A stretch of 40,035 nt of DNA from an uncultured Propionivibrio sp. (GCA_937923255.1 CALAIL010000009.1:1-40035), one strand, 5' to 3'. Positions 16,994-27,010 are shown, numbered from the stretch's first letter. Made by a program: numbers and translations. The notes: generated by a model from the sequence alone, not told the origin.

Positions 16994-18961
16994 ATGACAC
17001 TCACTCAGCAATTTGCCGCCTATACGCATTGGCGCTCGCAGCTTGTCGAGGGAATCGATCGCTACAAGCGCTGGCTGGCGGAAAACGAGCTTTCCGATGC
17101 GCAGACGGGGCAGCGTTTCGCTCGCCTGCTTGAAAAACTGCACGAAGATCGTCTTTACGTCGCCTTCCTCGCGGAGTTTTCGCGTGGCAAATCGGAACTG
17201 ATCAACGCCGTTTTTTTCGCCGAATATGGCCATCGCATGCTGCCTTCGACGGCTGGGCGCACCACGATGTGCCCGACCGAGCTGCTGTTCGATCCCGGGA
17301 AAGTGCCTTGTATCGAGCTGTTGCCCATTGAAACACGCGGCTCGGGACTGGGGGTGGGAGAATACCGGCGGTCGCCGGAAGCCTGGAGAACGGTTCCTCT
17401 TGATATCGAGTCGCCGGAGGCCATGCACGCTGCTTTACGTGCGGTGAGCGAAGTGTTGCATGTGCCACTGAATGTGGCCAAGGCGCTCGGGTTTGCCCAG
17501 AATGCAACGGATGATACGGCGTTGGATATCGCCGCGGACGGCTCAGTGGAAATCCCTCGCTGGCGTCATGCCATCATCAATTTCCCCCATCCGCTCTTGC
17601 AGCAAGGGCTGGTGATTCTCGACACGCCTGGTCTGAATGCGATTGGCGCTGAACCGGGGTTGACGTTATCGATGCTGCCTAACGCGGATGCGACTATTTT
17701 CGTCCTATCAGCCGATACGGGCGTTACGTTGTCTGACCTGACTATTTGGAAAGACTATATCAGTGCATCCAGAGGGGGAAGCAAAGGCCGAATGATCGTG
17801 CTCAACAAGATCGATGGCCTATGGGATGAATTGCGCTCACCCGCTGAAATCAACGCCGAAATCGACCGCCAGGTGAGTACATGCGCGGTGACGCTGGGCG
17901 TGCCGACGGCGCAGATTTTTCCCATCTCGGCGCAAAAAGGGCTGGTCGCCAAAATCAACGGGGACGAAGCCTTGTTGGCCCGCAGCCGCATCAATGCGTT
18001 CGAGAATGCGTTGGTCAATAAGCTGATTCCGGCCAAGCGCGAGATCGTGCGCGAAAATACACAAGCCGAATTTGCCGACATTGATCTGCGTGCGCGTAAC
18101 CTGCTTGAAGCACGGCTCTCTGAGCTACGCGAACAACTCGCAGAATTGACCGAGCTGCGCGGCAAAAATAAGGGGGTTGTCGGATACATGATGAATAAAA
18201 TCCGTGCCCGCAAGGAAGAATTCGAGGCTGCGCTGGAGCGTTATTATGCGGTGCGCAGCGTATTTTCCCAGCTCTCGAACCAGCTGTATGGTCATCTGGG
18301 CGTCGGAGTGGTGCGTCGATTGGCAACGGCCACGCGCAATACGATGAACGAGGCGAACTTTTCGAAAACGCTCTCCAATGCGATGAGGCATTTCTTTCTG
18401 GTAACACGCGGTAATCTAGATCAGGCTGAGCGCGATGTTCAGGAAATCCACACCATGCTCGAAGCGGTTTACCGGAAGTTCGCCGTCGAGCATAGTCTCA
18501 AACTAGATACGCCGATGACCTTTTCGCTGACGCGCTATCAAAGGGAAATCGACCGGCTGGAATCCTGGTGCGACACTCATCTGAATACGGCGTACCAGTT
18601 CGTGACGCATGACAAAACGAGCGTCATGCAGAAATTTTTTGGGGAAATTGCCGTACAGATGCGGCACAATTTTGAACGTGCCAACCGCGATGCCGAGCTA
18701 TGGCTGAGAACTATCATGGCGCCGATGGAAGTCCAGGTGCATGAACGCCAAAAACAGCTCAAGCAGCGCCTCAGCAGCATCAAGCGTATTCATCAGGCGA
18801 CCGAGACGCTAGAAGAACGGATCGACGAACTTCGTCAGACCGAGAGCGATCTGCTCCAACAGCTGCAAAAAACCGAGCGGATCGCGCAGGATGTGTTGCA
18901 GGTATTTGCCCGACAGCCCGCAGCCGTGCCGGTCGCCACCGCGCATGTACGGGCGGCGTAG
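16994..18961 (+). CDS. Dynamin-like GTPase
   Basis: 655 residues. The N-terminal GTPase domain carries a P-loop AEFSRGKS (60-67), where Ala60 replaces the usual first Gly. Switch I Thr residues lie in GRTTMCPTEL (88-97), G3 is DTPG (210-213) and G4 is NKID (271-274). The rest is long helical stalk (about 340-640), ending in a heptad-like region ETLEERIDELRQTESDLLQQ. There is no transmembrane segment, so membrane contact would be peripheral. Bacterial dynamin-like proteins remodel membranes or respond to envelope damage, and many work as pairs. This one is alone between mutM and a convergent ferredoxin gene. The ribosome binding site is weak, and no other in-frame start upstream fits. Confidence 0.85.
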   Translation: MTLTQQFAAYTHWRSQLVEGIDRYKRWLAENELSDAQTGQRFARLLEKLHEDRLYVAFLAEFSRGKSELINAVFFAEYGHRMLPSTAGRTTMCPTELLFDPGKVPCIELLPIETRGSGLGVGEYRRSPEAWRTVPLDIESPEAMHAALRAVSEVLHVPLNVAKALGFAQNATDDTALDIAADGSVEIPRWRHAIINFPHPLLQQGLVILDTPGLNAIGAEPGLTLSMLPNADATIFVLSADTGVTLSDLTIWKDYISASRGGSKGRMIVLNKIDGLWDELRSPAEINAEIDRQVSTCAVTLGVPTAQIFPISAQKGLVAKINGDEALLARSRINAFENALVNKLIPAKREIVRENTQAEFADIDLRARNLLEARLSELREQLAELTELRGKNKGVVGYMMNKIRARKEEFEAALERYYAVRSVFSQLSNQLYGHLGVGVVRRLATATRNTMNEANFSKTLSNAMRHFFLVTRGNLDQAERDVQEIHTMLEAVYRKFAVEHSLKLDTPMTFSLTRYQREIDRLESWCDTHLNTAYQFVTHDKTSVMQKFFGEIAVQMRHNFERANRDAELWLRTIMAPMEVQVHERQKQLKQRLSSIKRIHQATETLEERIDELRQTESDLLQQLQKTERIAQDVLQVFARQPAAVPVATAHVRAA

Positions 18962-19037
18962 TCATTGATTGTGCCGATATTGGACGCGGCCTGGATACGG
19001 CGTGCTCCGTTTTGCGCGGGGTGTCAGTCTCTAGGAC

Positions 19038-19307
<270 letters not shown>

Positions 19308-19320
19308 TTAAAACTAAAAA

Positions 19321-19824
19321 TCAGGTACGCCGTAAGGCAGCTACCTTGCTGGTCAGACGTTCCTTGACCAGCGGATGAACGAATTTGCCCACATCGCCGC
19401 CCAGTGAGGCGATTTCACGTACGAAGGTCGCCGAGATGAAGGTAAATTGCTCGCTGGGGGTCAGGAACATGGTTTCGACCTCAGGATAGAGGTTTCGGTT
19501 CATTCCTGCCATCTGAAATTCGTACTCGAAGTCCGAGACGGCGCGCAGACCGCGCAGAATAATCTTGGCGCCTTTTTGGTGTAAAAAGTCCATCAGCAGG
19601 CCATCGAAGCCGCAGACTTCGATGTTCGGATATGGCGCGAGTACGGCTTGAGCCATTTCCGTACGCTCGTCAAGCGAGAAAAATGGCTGCTTCGTCAGGC
19701 TCGCAGCAATGGCGACGATGACGTGATCGAAAATCGCGGCGGCGCGGCGTGCAATGTCCGCATGTCCGCAAGTGATCGGGTCAAAGGTGCCTGCGTAGAT
19801 TGCTACCCCTTTATCCAGAGCCAT
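19321..19824 (-). CDS. coaD: Phosphopantetheine adenylyltransferase
   Basis: The fourth step of coenzyme A synthesis, 4'-phosphopantetheine plus ATP to dephospho-CoA. Nucleotidyltransferase motif [14 protein letters not shown] (11-24), with TxGH as T18-x-G20-H21. The substrate loop [20 protein letters not shown] is typical, and the C-terminal [11 protein letters not shown] corresponds to the ISSTxxR motif. Its 167 residues are normal. It begins 4 bp after the rsmD stop; the rsmD-coaD pair is widely conserved. Confidence 0.97.
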   Translation of the reverse strand: MALDKGVAIYAGTFDPITCGHADIARRAAAIFDHVIVAIAASLTKQPFFSLDERTEMAQAVLAPYPNIEVCGFDGLLMDFLHQKGAKIILRGLRAVSDFEYEFQMAGMNRNLYPEVETMFLTPSEQFTFISATFVREIASLGGDVGKFVHPLVKERLTSKVAALRRT

Positions 19825-19828
19825 TCGC

Positions 19829-20374
19829 TCAACCCCTCCGCATCAAATGAAAATATACCTGGCCGGCATGCCCTTGGCGCACGGTCTGCCATGCGCCACA
19901 AACGGACAGCGCCTGTTCGGCTTCGATATAGACCGCCCCGTCATCGGCAACCAGGCGCGGCAAAAGTGGTTCGATACGCTCGATCCAGCCTTGCCGGTAT
20001 GGCGGATCGAGGAAAACCACATCAAAACGAGGTGCTCGCGCATCCCGAGAGGAAGCGAATTCTAGCGCATCTGCGCGTAAAACCTGAAGGCGTTGATCGG
20101 CATCGAGCATGCGTGCATTGGCGGCCAGCGCCGATGCGATTCTGGGGGTGCGCTCGACCATGATGACACTGGCCGCACCGCGTGAAGCCGCCTCAAACCC
20201 CAGCGCGCCGCTACCGGCAAACAGGTCGAGGCAGGTACGCCCGTCCAGACTCTGCCCGAGCCAGTTGAAAAGCGTTTCGCGCACACGATCCGGCGTCGGG
20301 CGCAGCCCCTCCGCATCGGGAAAGCATAAGCGCCGTCCCCGCCACCGGCCGCCGATGATGCGCAGGCTGTTCAT
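19829..20374 (-). CDS. rsmD: 16S rRNA (guanine(966)-N2)-methyltransferase
   Basis: Methylates G966 of 16S rRNA using S-adenosylmethionine. The N-terminus [12 protein letters not shown] and [15 protein letters not shown] are hallmark segments. SAM motif I is [19 protein letters not shown] (48-66), and the catalytic motif is DPPY at 123-126. 181 residues, as in the family. The neighbours are coaD (4 bp downstream) and the M16 peptidase pair upstream. Confidence 0.96.
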   Translation of the reverse strand: MNSLRIIGGRWRGRRLCFPDAEGLRPTPDRVRETLFNWLGQSLDGRTCLDLFAGSGALGFEAASRGAASVIMVERTPRIASALAANARMLDADQRLQVLRADALEFASSRDARAPRFDVVFLDPPYRQGWIERIEPLLPRLVADDGAVYIEAEQALSVCGAWQTVRQGHAGQVYFHLMRRG

Positions 20375-20398
20375 GAACGCATGATGTGCGTTTTATTT

Positions 20399-21727
20399 TT
20401 ACTCGGCCCCCACCAGCACCGTGACCAGGCGCTTGAGATCGACGTGGCGGGCAAAGGCGGCCTTGATATCGGCGGCGGTCACTTTCTCGATGTTTTCCGC
20501 ATAGTGGTCGAGATAATCGAGCGGCAGACCGTAGAAACCAATGATCGCCACGTTGTCGAGGATTTTACGGTTGGTGTCCAGATTCAGCGGAAAGCTGCCA
20601 ATCAAATTTTGTTTGGCAGCCTTAATTTCAGCTTCATTCGGGCCATCGCGCAAAAAGTCGGTGAGTACTTTGCGCGTGAGCGCCAGCGCCTCATTTGCCT
20701 GTGTTTTCTTGGTTTGCAAATTAATGCGGAACGGACCGGAGTGCGTCATCGGAATGAAGTAACTATGGACGTTGTAAGCATAACCGCGCATTTCCCGCAC
20801 CTCTTTCATCAGACGCGATACGAAACCGCCGCCGCCCAGCGTGTAGTTGCCGACCTGCAAGGCAAAAAAGTCCGGGTCGCCGCGTTTGAGCGCTTGCGTG
20901 CCAAGCATCAGGTGCGCCTGTGCTGACGAGGGGTGCGCGATGCGTTCCTCTTTGCCGGATGCGGGTGTCGGCGAGGCGATCGTTGTTGTCTGCTCACTGG
21001 ACGGTAGCGCCTCGGTCAGGTGCTGTGCCAAGGTTTCGGCCTGTGCCCGCGTTACGTCGCCGACGATCGATACGACGGCGCGCCGGGCGGTGAAATGCTG
21101 GCGGTGATACTCAGCCAAATCGTTGCGCTGCACGGCGGCGACGGATTCCGGTGTGGCCGAGACGCCATAAGGATGGTCGGGGTAGAGCGCTGCCCAGAAT
21201 GTCCGGTTGGCAATCGTATCGGGCTGTGTCAGCGATTCCTTGAGCGCGGCGACTGAACGCGCCTGTTCGCGCTCAAAGACGGCTTCCGGGAACTGCGGCG
21301 TGCTCAGCACGGCGCGCAGCACGTTAAGTGCCGGCGTACGCTTGTCTTCGGCCGAGAGTGTGCGCAGGCCGATCGAGGCACGCTCGCGGTCGATGTTGCC
21401 GGAGAGCATTGCGCCCAAATCGGCCAGCCGGTTCGAAATCGCGGTTTCATCCATGCCCTCTGCACCGAGGTCGATGACCGTCTGGGTCAGCGCGGCCGTC
21501 CCGGCTTTTCCCGGCGGATCGTAGGCCGTGCCGGCGGCAAAATCGATCTGGACGTCGAGCATTGGCAGGGCGTGCGTCTCGACGAAGAAGACACGCGCGC
21601 CAGAGGGCGCTGTCCAGTGCTGGATGGTGATGCCTGCCCACGCCAACGGCAGGTTCAGGCAGAGCAGGGCGCAGAGCAACGCTCTGCCGAGGATCTGGGG
21701 GAAGCCGAAAGGTTTGGAATGTTTCAT
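20399..21727 (-). CDS. M16 family peptidase-like protein, inactive subunit
   Basis: 442 residues with a signal peptide (ALLCALLCLNLPLAWA). It has the two-domain M16B fold but no HxxEH zinc motif: the corresponding helix reads LTQTVIDLGAEG. The R/Y substrate-binding pair seen in the second subunits lies in SRLMKEVREMRGYAY. It should therefore pair with the active peptidase encoded 48 bp upstream, like alpha/beta processing peptidases and other M16B pairs. A frame from TTG at 21742 exists; the ATG at 21727 is chosen. Exported, so it probably degrades peptides in the periplasm. Confidence 0.88.
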   Translation of the reverse strand: MKHSKPFGFPQILGRALLCALLCLNLPLAWAGITIQHWTAPSGARVFFVETHALPMLDVQIDFAAGTAYDPPGKAGTAALTQTVIDLGAEGMDETAISNRLADLGAMLSGNIDRERASIGLRTLSAEDKRTPALNVLRAVLSTPQFPEAVFEREQARSVAALKESLTQPDTIANRTFWAALYPDHPYGVSATPESVAAVQRNDLAEYHRQHFTARRAVVSIVGDVTRAQAETLAQHLTEALPSSEQTTTIASPTPASGKEERIAHPSSAQAHLMLGTQALKRGDPDFFALQVGNYTLGGGGFVSRLMKEVREMRGYAYNVHSYFIPMTHSGPFRINLQTKKTQANEALALTRKVLTDFLRDGPNEAEIKAAKQNLIGSFPLNLDTNRKILDNVAIIGFYGLPLDYLDHYAENIEKVTAADIKAAFARHVDLKRLVTVLVGAE

Positions 21728-21775
21728 CGCAATTATCCGCAAGCGTTTTCTTTTCAGGTGACGTTTCAGACCATA

Positions 21776-23179
21776 TTAATGGCGGGTGGGAATCGTGCTC
21801 TTGCGCGGCGTCTTAGGCAGGGGCTGCGGATCAAGTTCCGCGATGGTCAGCCGATCGTCACGAAAATATTTCTTGACGACTTCGCGCACCTGTTCGGCCG
21901 TGACGGCCTGTAGTTTTTCAAGAATGCGGGCCTCTGCCGTATAAGGGATACCAGCGGTTTCCAGCTGACCGATTTCCATAGCTTGTGCGAACATGGAATC
22001 GCGTTTGTAAATTTGGCTGGCGACAAGTTGCGCCCGCGCCCGCGCCAGTTCTTCGGCGGTGACGCCTTCGCTGGCGATGCGCATCAATTCAGCGCGGAAA
22101 CCAGCCTCCAGTTCAGCGCGTGTTTTACCTTCGCTCGGCGAGCCGACCAGATAGAACAGCCCCGGCCCGCGTGAAATGGCGTCGTAGCTTGTGCCGGCGC
22201 TGACCGCGAGCCGCTGCTCGCGTACCAGACTGCGCGTGAAGCGCGCCGCGTCGTGACCGTCGAGCACGGCCGCCAGCATTTGCAGCGCATACGGTTCGGT
22301 GTCCTTCTCGACATCGCGCAATACCGGCGTTTTATAGGCGAGAGCGACGACAGGCAGTTCAGCAGGCGCCTTGACCGTCAGGCGGCGGATGCCATCCTGT
22401 GCCGGTTCGGTCTGCGGCTTGCGTTCGGGCAACGTGTGCGGCCGGATGGGGCCGTAGTGTTTTTCGGCCAGCTGAAAGACCTCGCGGTGGTCAACATCAC
22501 CGACGACGACGACGAAGGCGTTGTTCGGTGCGTACCAGCGTTCGTACCAGGCGCGCGCATCGCGCACGGTCATGTTCTCCAGATCGTTCATCCAGCCAAC
22601 GACCGGTGTGCGGTAGGGATGCGCCTGAAATGCCGTTGCTGTCAGTTGCTCGAAAAGCCGTGCCTGCGGCTGGTCATCGGTACGCAGGCGGCGCTCTTCC
22701 ATGACGACCTTGATTTCCTGTGCATACTCTTTCGGATCGAGCGTGAGATGGTGCATGCGATCGGCTTCCAGACGCATCATCTGCGCCAGTTTCTGTTTGG
22801 GGATCTGCTGGAAGTACGCCGTGTAGTCCTTGCTGGTGAAAGCGTTGTCGCGCCCGCCCGCTGCGGCGACGAGACGGCTGAATTCGCCGGCGCCGACGCT
22901 TGGCGTGCCCTTGAACATCATGTGCTCCAGCAGATGTGCCACGCCCGTCGTGCCGTTATGTTCGTCCATACTGCCGGCGTGATACCAAACCATGTGGACG
23001 GCTGTCGGTGCGCGCCGGTCTTCCTTGACGATGATGCGCAGTCCGTTGGCCAGTTTGTATTCAAATGGATTGGACAGTGCCGTTTGCGGCAGGCCCGCCA
23101 AAGACATGCCAAGCAAGGTCAGCCAAGCCGTTTGGTGTAAGGAGCGATATAAAATGCCACGTAATCCAGACATACCCAT
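21776..23179 (-). CDS. M16 family zinc metallopeptidase, active subunit
   Basis: 467 residues. An N-terminal hydrophobic segment (TAWLTLLGMSLAGLPQTALS) directs export. The inverted zinc motif HLLEH lies at 82-86, and the third ligand Glu is in IKVVMEERR (about 161-162), at the family's HxxEH-x75 distance. NAFTSKDYTAYFQQIP is typical of bacterial pitrilysin-like M16B proteins. The ATG at 23179 has AGAAGG 5 bp upstream; a TTG one codon earlier and an ATG at 23173 are alternatives. It forms an operon with the inactive M16 partner, then rsmD-coaD-yfhL. Divergent from ftsY, sharing a 150-bp promoter region. Confidence 0.9.
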   Translation of the reverse strand: MGMSGLRGILYRSLHQTAWLTLLGMSLAGLPQTALSNPFEYKLANGLRIIVKEDRRAPTAVHMVWYHAGSMDEHNGTTGVAHLLEHMMFKGTPSVGAGEFSRLVAAAGGRDNAFTSKDYTAYFQQIPKQKLAQMMRLEADRMHHLTLDPKEYAQEIKVVMEERRLRTDDQPQARLFEQLTATAFQAHPYRTPVVGWMNDLENMTVRDARAWYERWYAPNNAFVVVVGDVDHREVFQLAEKHYGPIRPHTLPERKPQTEPAQDGIRRLTVKAPAELPVVALAYKTPVLRDVEKDTEPYALQMLAAVLDGHDAARFTRSLVREQRLAVSAGTSYDAISRGPGLFYLVGSPSEGKTRAELEAGFRAELMRIASEGVTAEELARARAQLVASQIYKRDSMFAQAMEIGQLETAGIPYTAEARILEKLQAVTAEQVREVVKKYFRDDRLTIAELDPQPLPKTPRKSTIPTRH

Positions 23180-23329
23180 CAATGCCTTCTGTTAGAATCG
23201 AAAAATCCAAAATGGATGGTGGCATTATCTTACCATTTTGAACCTTGGCATCCCGGTGCAGGCAGATCGTTCCTGAAGCCGACAACGGGGCGCAGACAGA
23301 TTCTTGCAGACTGACAAACGCCGTGCTCT

Positions 23330-24337
23330 ATGTTTAGTTTCTTCAAAAAATCGCCGCCTCCGGCAGAGGAAGCAACGACGCCGGATGCTGCGCAGCAGAC
23401 ACCGGAAGAACCGCAGCCGCCCAAACTTTCCTGGCGCGAACGGCTTAAAGCCGGGCTGGCTCGCACGCGCGCCCAGTTCAGCAGCCAGCTCAAATCCGTG
23501 TTTTCGCGCGGCAAGGTTGACGATGAACTGCTCGAGGAACTTGAAAGCCTGCTGCTAACGAGCGATGTTGGCATGGAGGCGACGGCGCATCTGCTCGCGG
23601 CGCTCAAGGCGCGCGCCAAGCGGGATGCGCTTGATTCTCCGGCAGCCATCCAGCAGGCGCTGGCCGATGCGCTGCTCGAATTGTTGCAGCCGCTGGAGCA
23701 GCCGCTCGATACGTCTTCGCCGCGTCCTTTTGTCATCATGGTCGCCGGCGTCAATGGCGCGGGCAAGACGACGTCGATCGGCAAACTGGCGCGATATTTC
23801 CAGTCGCAAGGGTTATCGGTACTGCTGGCTGCGGGAGATACCTTTCGCGCTGCGGCGCGCGAGCAGTTGCAGACCTGGGGGGAACGCAACGGCATTACGG
23901 TCATTGCGCAGGAATCAGGCGATCCGGCCGCTGTCGTTTTTGATGCGATCTCGGCGGCTAAAGCGCGCGGTATCGATATCGTGCTGGCCGATACGGCCGG
24001 ACGCTTGCCCACGCAATTGCATCTGATGGAAGAAATTGCCAAGGTGCGCCGCGTCATCCAGAAAGCCGACCCGAGCGGGCCGCACGAAACCTTGCTCGTG
24101 CTGGACGCCAATTTTGGCCAGAATGCACTGGCGCAGGTTCAGGCTTTTGACAAGGCCATTGCCGTCACCGGCCTCGTTCTCACCAAGCTCGACGGCACGG
24201 CCAAGGGGGGCGTCGTAGCCGCCATTGCCCGCCAGTGTCCGAAGCCCATCCGTTTCGTCGGTGTGGGTGAGGGCATCGACGATCTGCGTCCTTTCATCGC
24301 GCGTGATTTCGTCGATGCGCTGTTTGCGCAGGAGTAG
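23330..24337 (+). CDS. ftsY: Signal recognition particle receptor FtsY
   Basis: Receptor for SRP-ribosome complexes at the inner membrane; an SRP-type GTPase. A short Pro/Glu-rich A-domain (1-35) with an amphipathic start FSFFKKSPP replaces the long acidic domain of E. coli FtsY. The N domain runs from about 36 to 125. The G domain has GVNGAGKTTSIGKLA (140-154), DTAGRLPTQ, and TKLDGTAKGG (G4). 335 residues. No strong ribosome binding site is visible before the ATG. First gene of ftsY-ftsE-ftsX. Confidence 0.96.
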   Translation: MFSFFKKSPPPAEEATTPDAAQQTPEEPQPPKLSWRERLKAGLARTRAQFSSQLKSVFSRGKVDDELLEELESLLLTSDVGMEATAHLLAALKARAKRDALDSPAAIQQALADALLELLQPLEQPLDTSSPRPFVIMVAGVNGAGKTTSIGKLARYFQSQGLSVLLAAGDTFRAAAREQLQTWGERNGITVIAQESGDPAAVVFDAISAAKARGIDIVLADTAGRLPTQLHLMEEIAKVRRVIQKADPSGPHETLLVLDANFGQNALAQVQAFDKAIAVTGLVLTKLDGTAKGGVVAAIARQCPKPIRFVGVGEGIDDLRPFIARDFVDALFAQE

Positions 24338-24352
24338 GGAGCTGGCGTTGCA

Positions 24353-25126
24353 ATGATTACGGCCAATGTCGTCTGCAAACGCTACCCGGAAGGGATTGAG
24401 GCGTTGCGTGATGTCAGCTTTACGATCGATGCAGGCGAAATGGTCTTCATCACCGGCCACTCCGGCGCCGGCAAGACGACGCTGTTTCGTCTGCTGGCGG
24501 CGATCGAGCGGCCGACATCCGGCAGCATCGTCGTCAATGGTCAGAATATTTCCGCGCTGCGGCGTAGCGCCATTCCTTACTTAAGGCGAAATTTCGGCCT
24601 CGTTTTTCAGGATCAGAAACTGCTGTTTGATCGCAGCGTGCTGAATAATGTCCTGCTACCGCTGGCCATCATCGGCATGACGCCGAAGGAAGCGCTGCGC
24701 CGGGCGAACGCCGCACTCGATAAAGTGGGTTTGCTCGATCGCGCCAATGCCAATCCGGTGGCGCTTTCCGGTGGCGAGCAGCAGCGGCTGGCGATTGCCC
24801 GAGCCGTCGTCAACCGCCCGGCAATCCTGCTGATCGACGAGCCGACGGCCAATCTTGACAGCGCATCGGCAGCTGCGATTCTTGATATTTTCCGCGCTTT
24901 TCATCAGGTCGGAGTGACGCTGATCATCGCCACGCACGATCCTTTGTGGATGGCGCATTTCGGGTCGCGCCGGCTGCATTTGGAGCATGGCCATTTGCAG
25001 GAATATACGGAAGAAAGGCTGGCGGAAGCCGGCGAGTATCCGCATGACCTTCCGCATGATCCGGCGAACGGGTTGAATACAAACAAAGGTGCCGAAGTGA
25101 ACGAAGATCACGGGAAAAAGGCATGA
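24353..25126 (+). CDS. ftsE: Cell-division ATP-binding protein FtsE
   Basis: The ABC-type ATPase of the FtsEX complex, which activates peptidoglycan hydrolases at the septum. Walker A is GHSGAGKTT (35-43). The Q-loop is VFQDQKLLFDRSVLNNV, the signature LSGGEQQRLAIARA, Walker B ILLIDEPTANLD, and the switch His is in IATHDPLW. At 257 residues it is about 35 longer than E. coli FtsE (222). The extra C-terminal tail, after LEHGHLQEY, is charged and probably disordered. Its last codons overlap the ftsX start by 4 bp. Confidence 0.95.
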   Translation: MITANVVCKRYPEGIEALRDVSFTIDAGEMVFITGHSGAGKTTLFRLLAAIERPTSGSIVVNGQNISALRRSAIPYLRRNFGLVFQDQKLLFDRSVLNNVLLPLAIIGMTPKEALRRANAALDKVGLLDRANANPVALSGGEQQRLAIARAVVNRPAILLIDEPTANLDSASAAAILDIFRAFHQVGVTLIIATHDPLWMAHFGSRRLHLEHGHLQEYTEERLAEAGEYPHDLPHDPANGLNTNKGAEVNEDHGKKA

Positions 25127-26022
25127 GACGCTTCTTTGCCCAGCACCTTGCCGCGCTGCGCGATGCCTGGCGACGTTTGGTGAGCACGCCGCTCAACAGC
25201 CTGCTGTCGTTGATCGTCATCGGTGCGGCGCTGACATTGCCGAGCGTTGGCTGGGTGGTGTTGGACAATCTGCGCGGCGTCGGTGATTACAGTGCAGGGA
25301 TTCCGCAGATCAGTCTGTTCATGACGCGCGATGCCGAGCCGGCGGATGTCGCCGAAATCGAAAGCCGTCTGCGCGAGGCTAAGGCAGGCAACTGGCGTTT
25401 TGTCTCGCGCGAAGAAGCGCTCAAGCGCATGGCCTCGAATGAGGGCATGGCCGAGATCGTCGCCAATCTGCCCCGGAATCCGTTGCCGGATGCCTTTATC
25501 GTCGAACCGGACGACCTGCATTTGGAGGCGCAGGAAGCGCTGGTGACACGTTTTTCCGCATGGCCCAAGGTTGCCCATGTACAGATCGATTCCGACTGGG
25601 CGCGCCGTCTCGATGCTTTCCTGCGCCTCGGCAAACTGTCGCTGACGTTGCTGGCGGGGTTGTTTGGCGGTGCGCTGGTCGTTGTGACCTTCAATACCAT
25701 CCGTTTGCAGATTCTGGCCCAGTCCGACGAAATCGAGGTGGCTAAACTGATCGGTGCGACGGATGCCTTCATCCGTCGCCCGTTCTACTATTTCGGCGCG
25801 TTACAGGGTGCGCTCGGCGGGTTGTTCGCTGCGGCGCTTGTCTGGCTGGGCGTTTATTTGTTGACGCCTGTCATTCATGAGATCGTCGCGCTTTACCACG
25901 GACATTTTGTGCTATCCGGCCCTGCGGCGCGCCAGGTCGCCGTATTGGCGGGGGTTGGCGCGGCGCTCGGCTGGGTCGGTGCATGGCTGTCTGCCGCGAT
26001 TCATCTACATAAAATCGGTTGA
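25123..26022 (+). CDS. ftsX: Cell-division protein FtsX
   Basis: Membrane partner of FtsE, 299 residues. A cytoplasmic N-terminus is followed by TM1 (LLSLIVIGAALTLPSVGWVV, 26-45). A periplasmic loop of about 115 residues, which in this family binds a hydrolase activator such as EnvC, contains SLFMTRDAEPADVAEIE. Three further helices lie in the C-terminal half (about 168-190, 222-245 and 265-290). The E(I/V)EVAKLIGATDAFIRRPF segment is the FtsX-permease coupling region. It starts within the ftsE stop region, so the two are translationally coupled. Confidence 0.94.
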   Translation: MRRFFAQHLAALRDAWRRLVSTPLNSLLSLIVIGAALTLPSVGWVVLDNLRGVGDYSAGIPQISLFMTRDAEPADVAEIESRLREAKAGNWRFVSREEALKRMASNEGMAEIVANLPRNPLPDAFIVEPDDLHLEAQEALVTRFSAWPKVAHVQIDSDWARRLDAFLRLGKLSLTLLAGLFGGALVVVTFNTIRLQILAQSDEIEVAKLIGATDAFIRRPFYYFGALQGALGGLFAAALVWLGVYLLTPVIHEIVALYHGHFVLSGPAARQVAVLAGVGAALGWVGAWLSAAIHLHKIG

Positions 26023-26040
26023 TGGGCGGAGTTGGCGGGT

Positions 26041-26961
26041 ATGGAAAAATCACCGACTTCTTCCGCTGTATGCTGGCGCGCTTACCTGAGCAATAACTGG
26101 CCCGCCGCGCTGGGTCTGGCGGTGGCGCTGGCCGTCGTGATTTTTCTGCTGGTGCAGAGCGTACTTCGTATTGCCGGCGGCGAGGCGCCGGCCGGGGTCG
26201 TCAATGCGCTGCTGGGCGGCGTGGCGGCGGCCGCAGCGACGGCATTGGGCGCGTTGCCGGCTATTTTGTTGCGCGGCATTTCGCAAAAACTGGAAGACAG
26301 TCTGCTTGGCATGGCCGCCGGCATGATGCTTGCCGCCAGCGCATTTTCGCTGATTCTGCCTGGGCTTGACGCCGCCGAAACAATGCTCGGGAGCAAGGTG
26401 GGGAGCGCCGGCGTGGTGGTGACCGGGATGGCTCTTGGCGTCATGCTCATGCTCGGGCTGGAGCGCTTTACGCCGCACGCGCACGAGGTGATCGGAGTGT
26501 CCGGCCCGGGTTCGGAGCGTTATGGGCGCGTTTGGCTGTTCGTGTTTGCTATTGTGCTGCACAATCTGCCGGAGGGCATGGCGATTGGCGTGAGTTTTGC
26601 ACGTAACGACCTTTCCGTCGGTTTGCCGACGACGCTGGCTATTTCCTTGCAGGATTTGCCGGAAGGATTGGCGGTTGCTCTTTCGTTGCGCTCGATTGGT
26701 TTTGGCGCCTGGCGCTCAGTGCTTGTAGGCGGCGCCAGCGGCCTTGTCGAACCGCTGGGCGCTCTACTGGGCATCGGCTTGTCAAGCGGCTTTGCGCTGG
26801 CGTATCCGACGGGACTGGGGTTGGCAGCAGGCGCAATGATCTTTGTCGTCTCGCACGAGGTGATTCCCGAAACCCACCGCAACGGCCACCAGACGATGGC
26901 AACGCTGGGGCTGATGGCAGGGTTTGCCCTGATGATGGTGCTCGATACGGTGCTTGGCTAG
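26041..26961 (+). CDS. ZIP family metal transporter (GufA/BbZIP type)
   Basis: Divalent metal (zinc, iron) uptake across the inner membrane; about eight helices, 306 residues. The binuclear metal site matches the Bordetella BbZIP pattern with a constant offset of 3: HNLPEG (His174, Asn175, Glu178), QDLPEG (Gln204, Asp205, Glu208), Glu237 in GLVEPLG, and His272/Glu273 in SHEVIPE. All ligands are intact. A TTG at 26032 would add three residues; I prefer the ATG at 26041, with GGAG 9 bp before it. It follows ftsX by 18 bp and may be cotranscribed, though no functional link to FtsEX is known to me. Converges on the next gene. Confidence 0.92.
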   Translation: MEKSPTSSAVCWRAYLSNNWPAALGLAVALAVVIFLLVQSVLRIAGGEAPAGVVNALLGGVAAAAATALGALPAILLRGISQKLEDSLLGMAAGMMLAASAFSLILPGLDAAETMLGSKVGSAGVVVTGMALGVMLMLGLERFTPHAHEVIGVSGPGSERYGRVWLFVFAIVLHNLPEGMAIGVSFARNDLSVGLPTTLAISLQDLPEGLAVALSLRSIGFGAWRSVLVGGASGLVEPLGALLGIGLSSGFALAYPTGLGLAAGAMIFVVSHEVIPETHRNGHQTMATLGLMAGFALMMVLDTVLG

Positions 26962-27010
26962 TCGTTTTGAATTGATTTTCTGGAAGCAGCCGTTTCTTGT
27001 TGGCGCCTGT

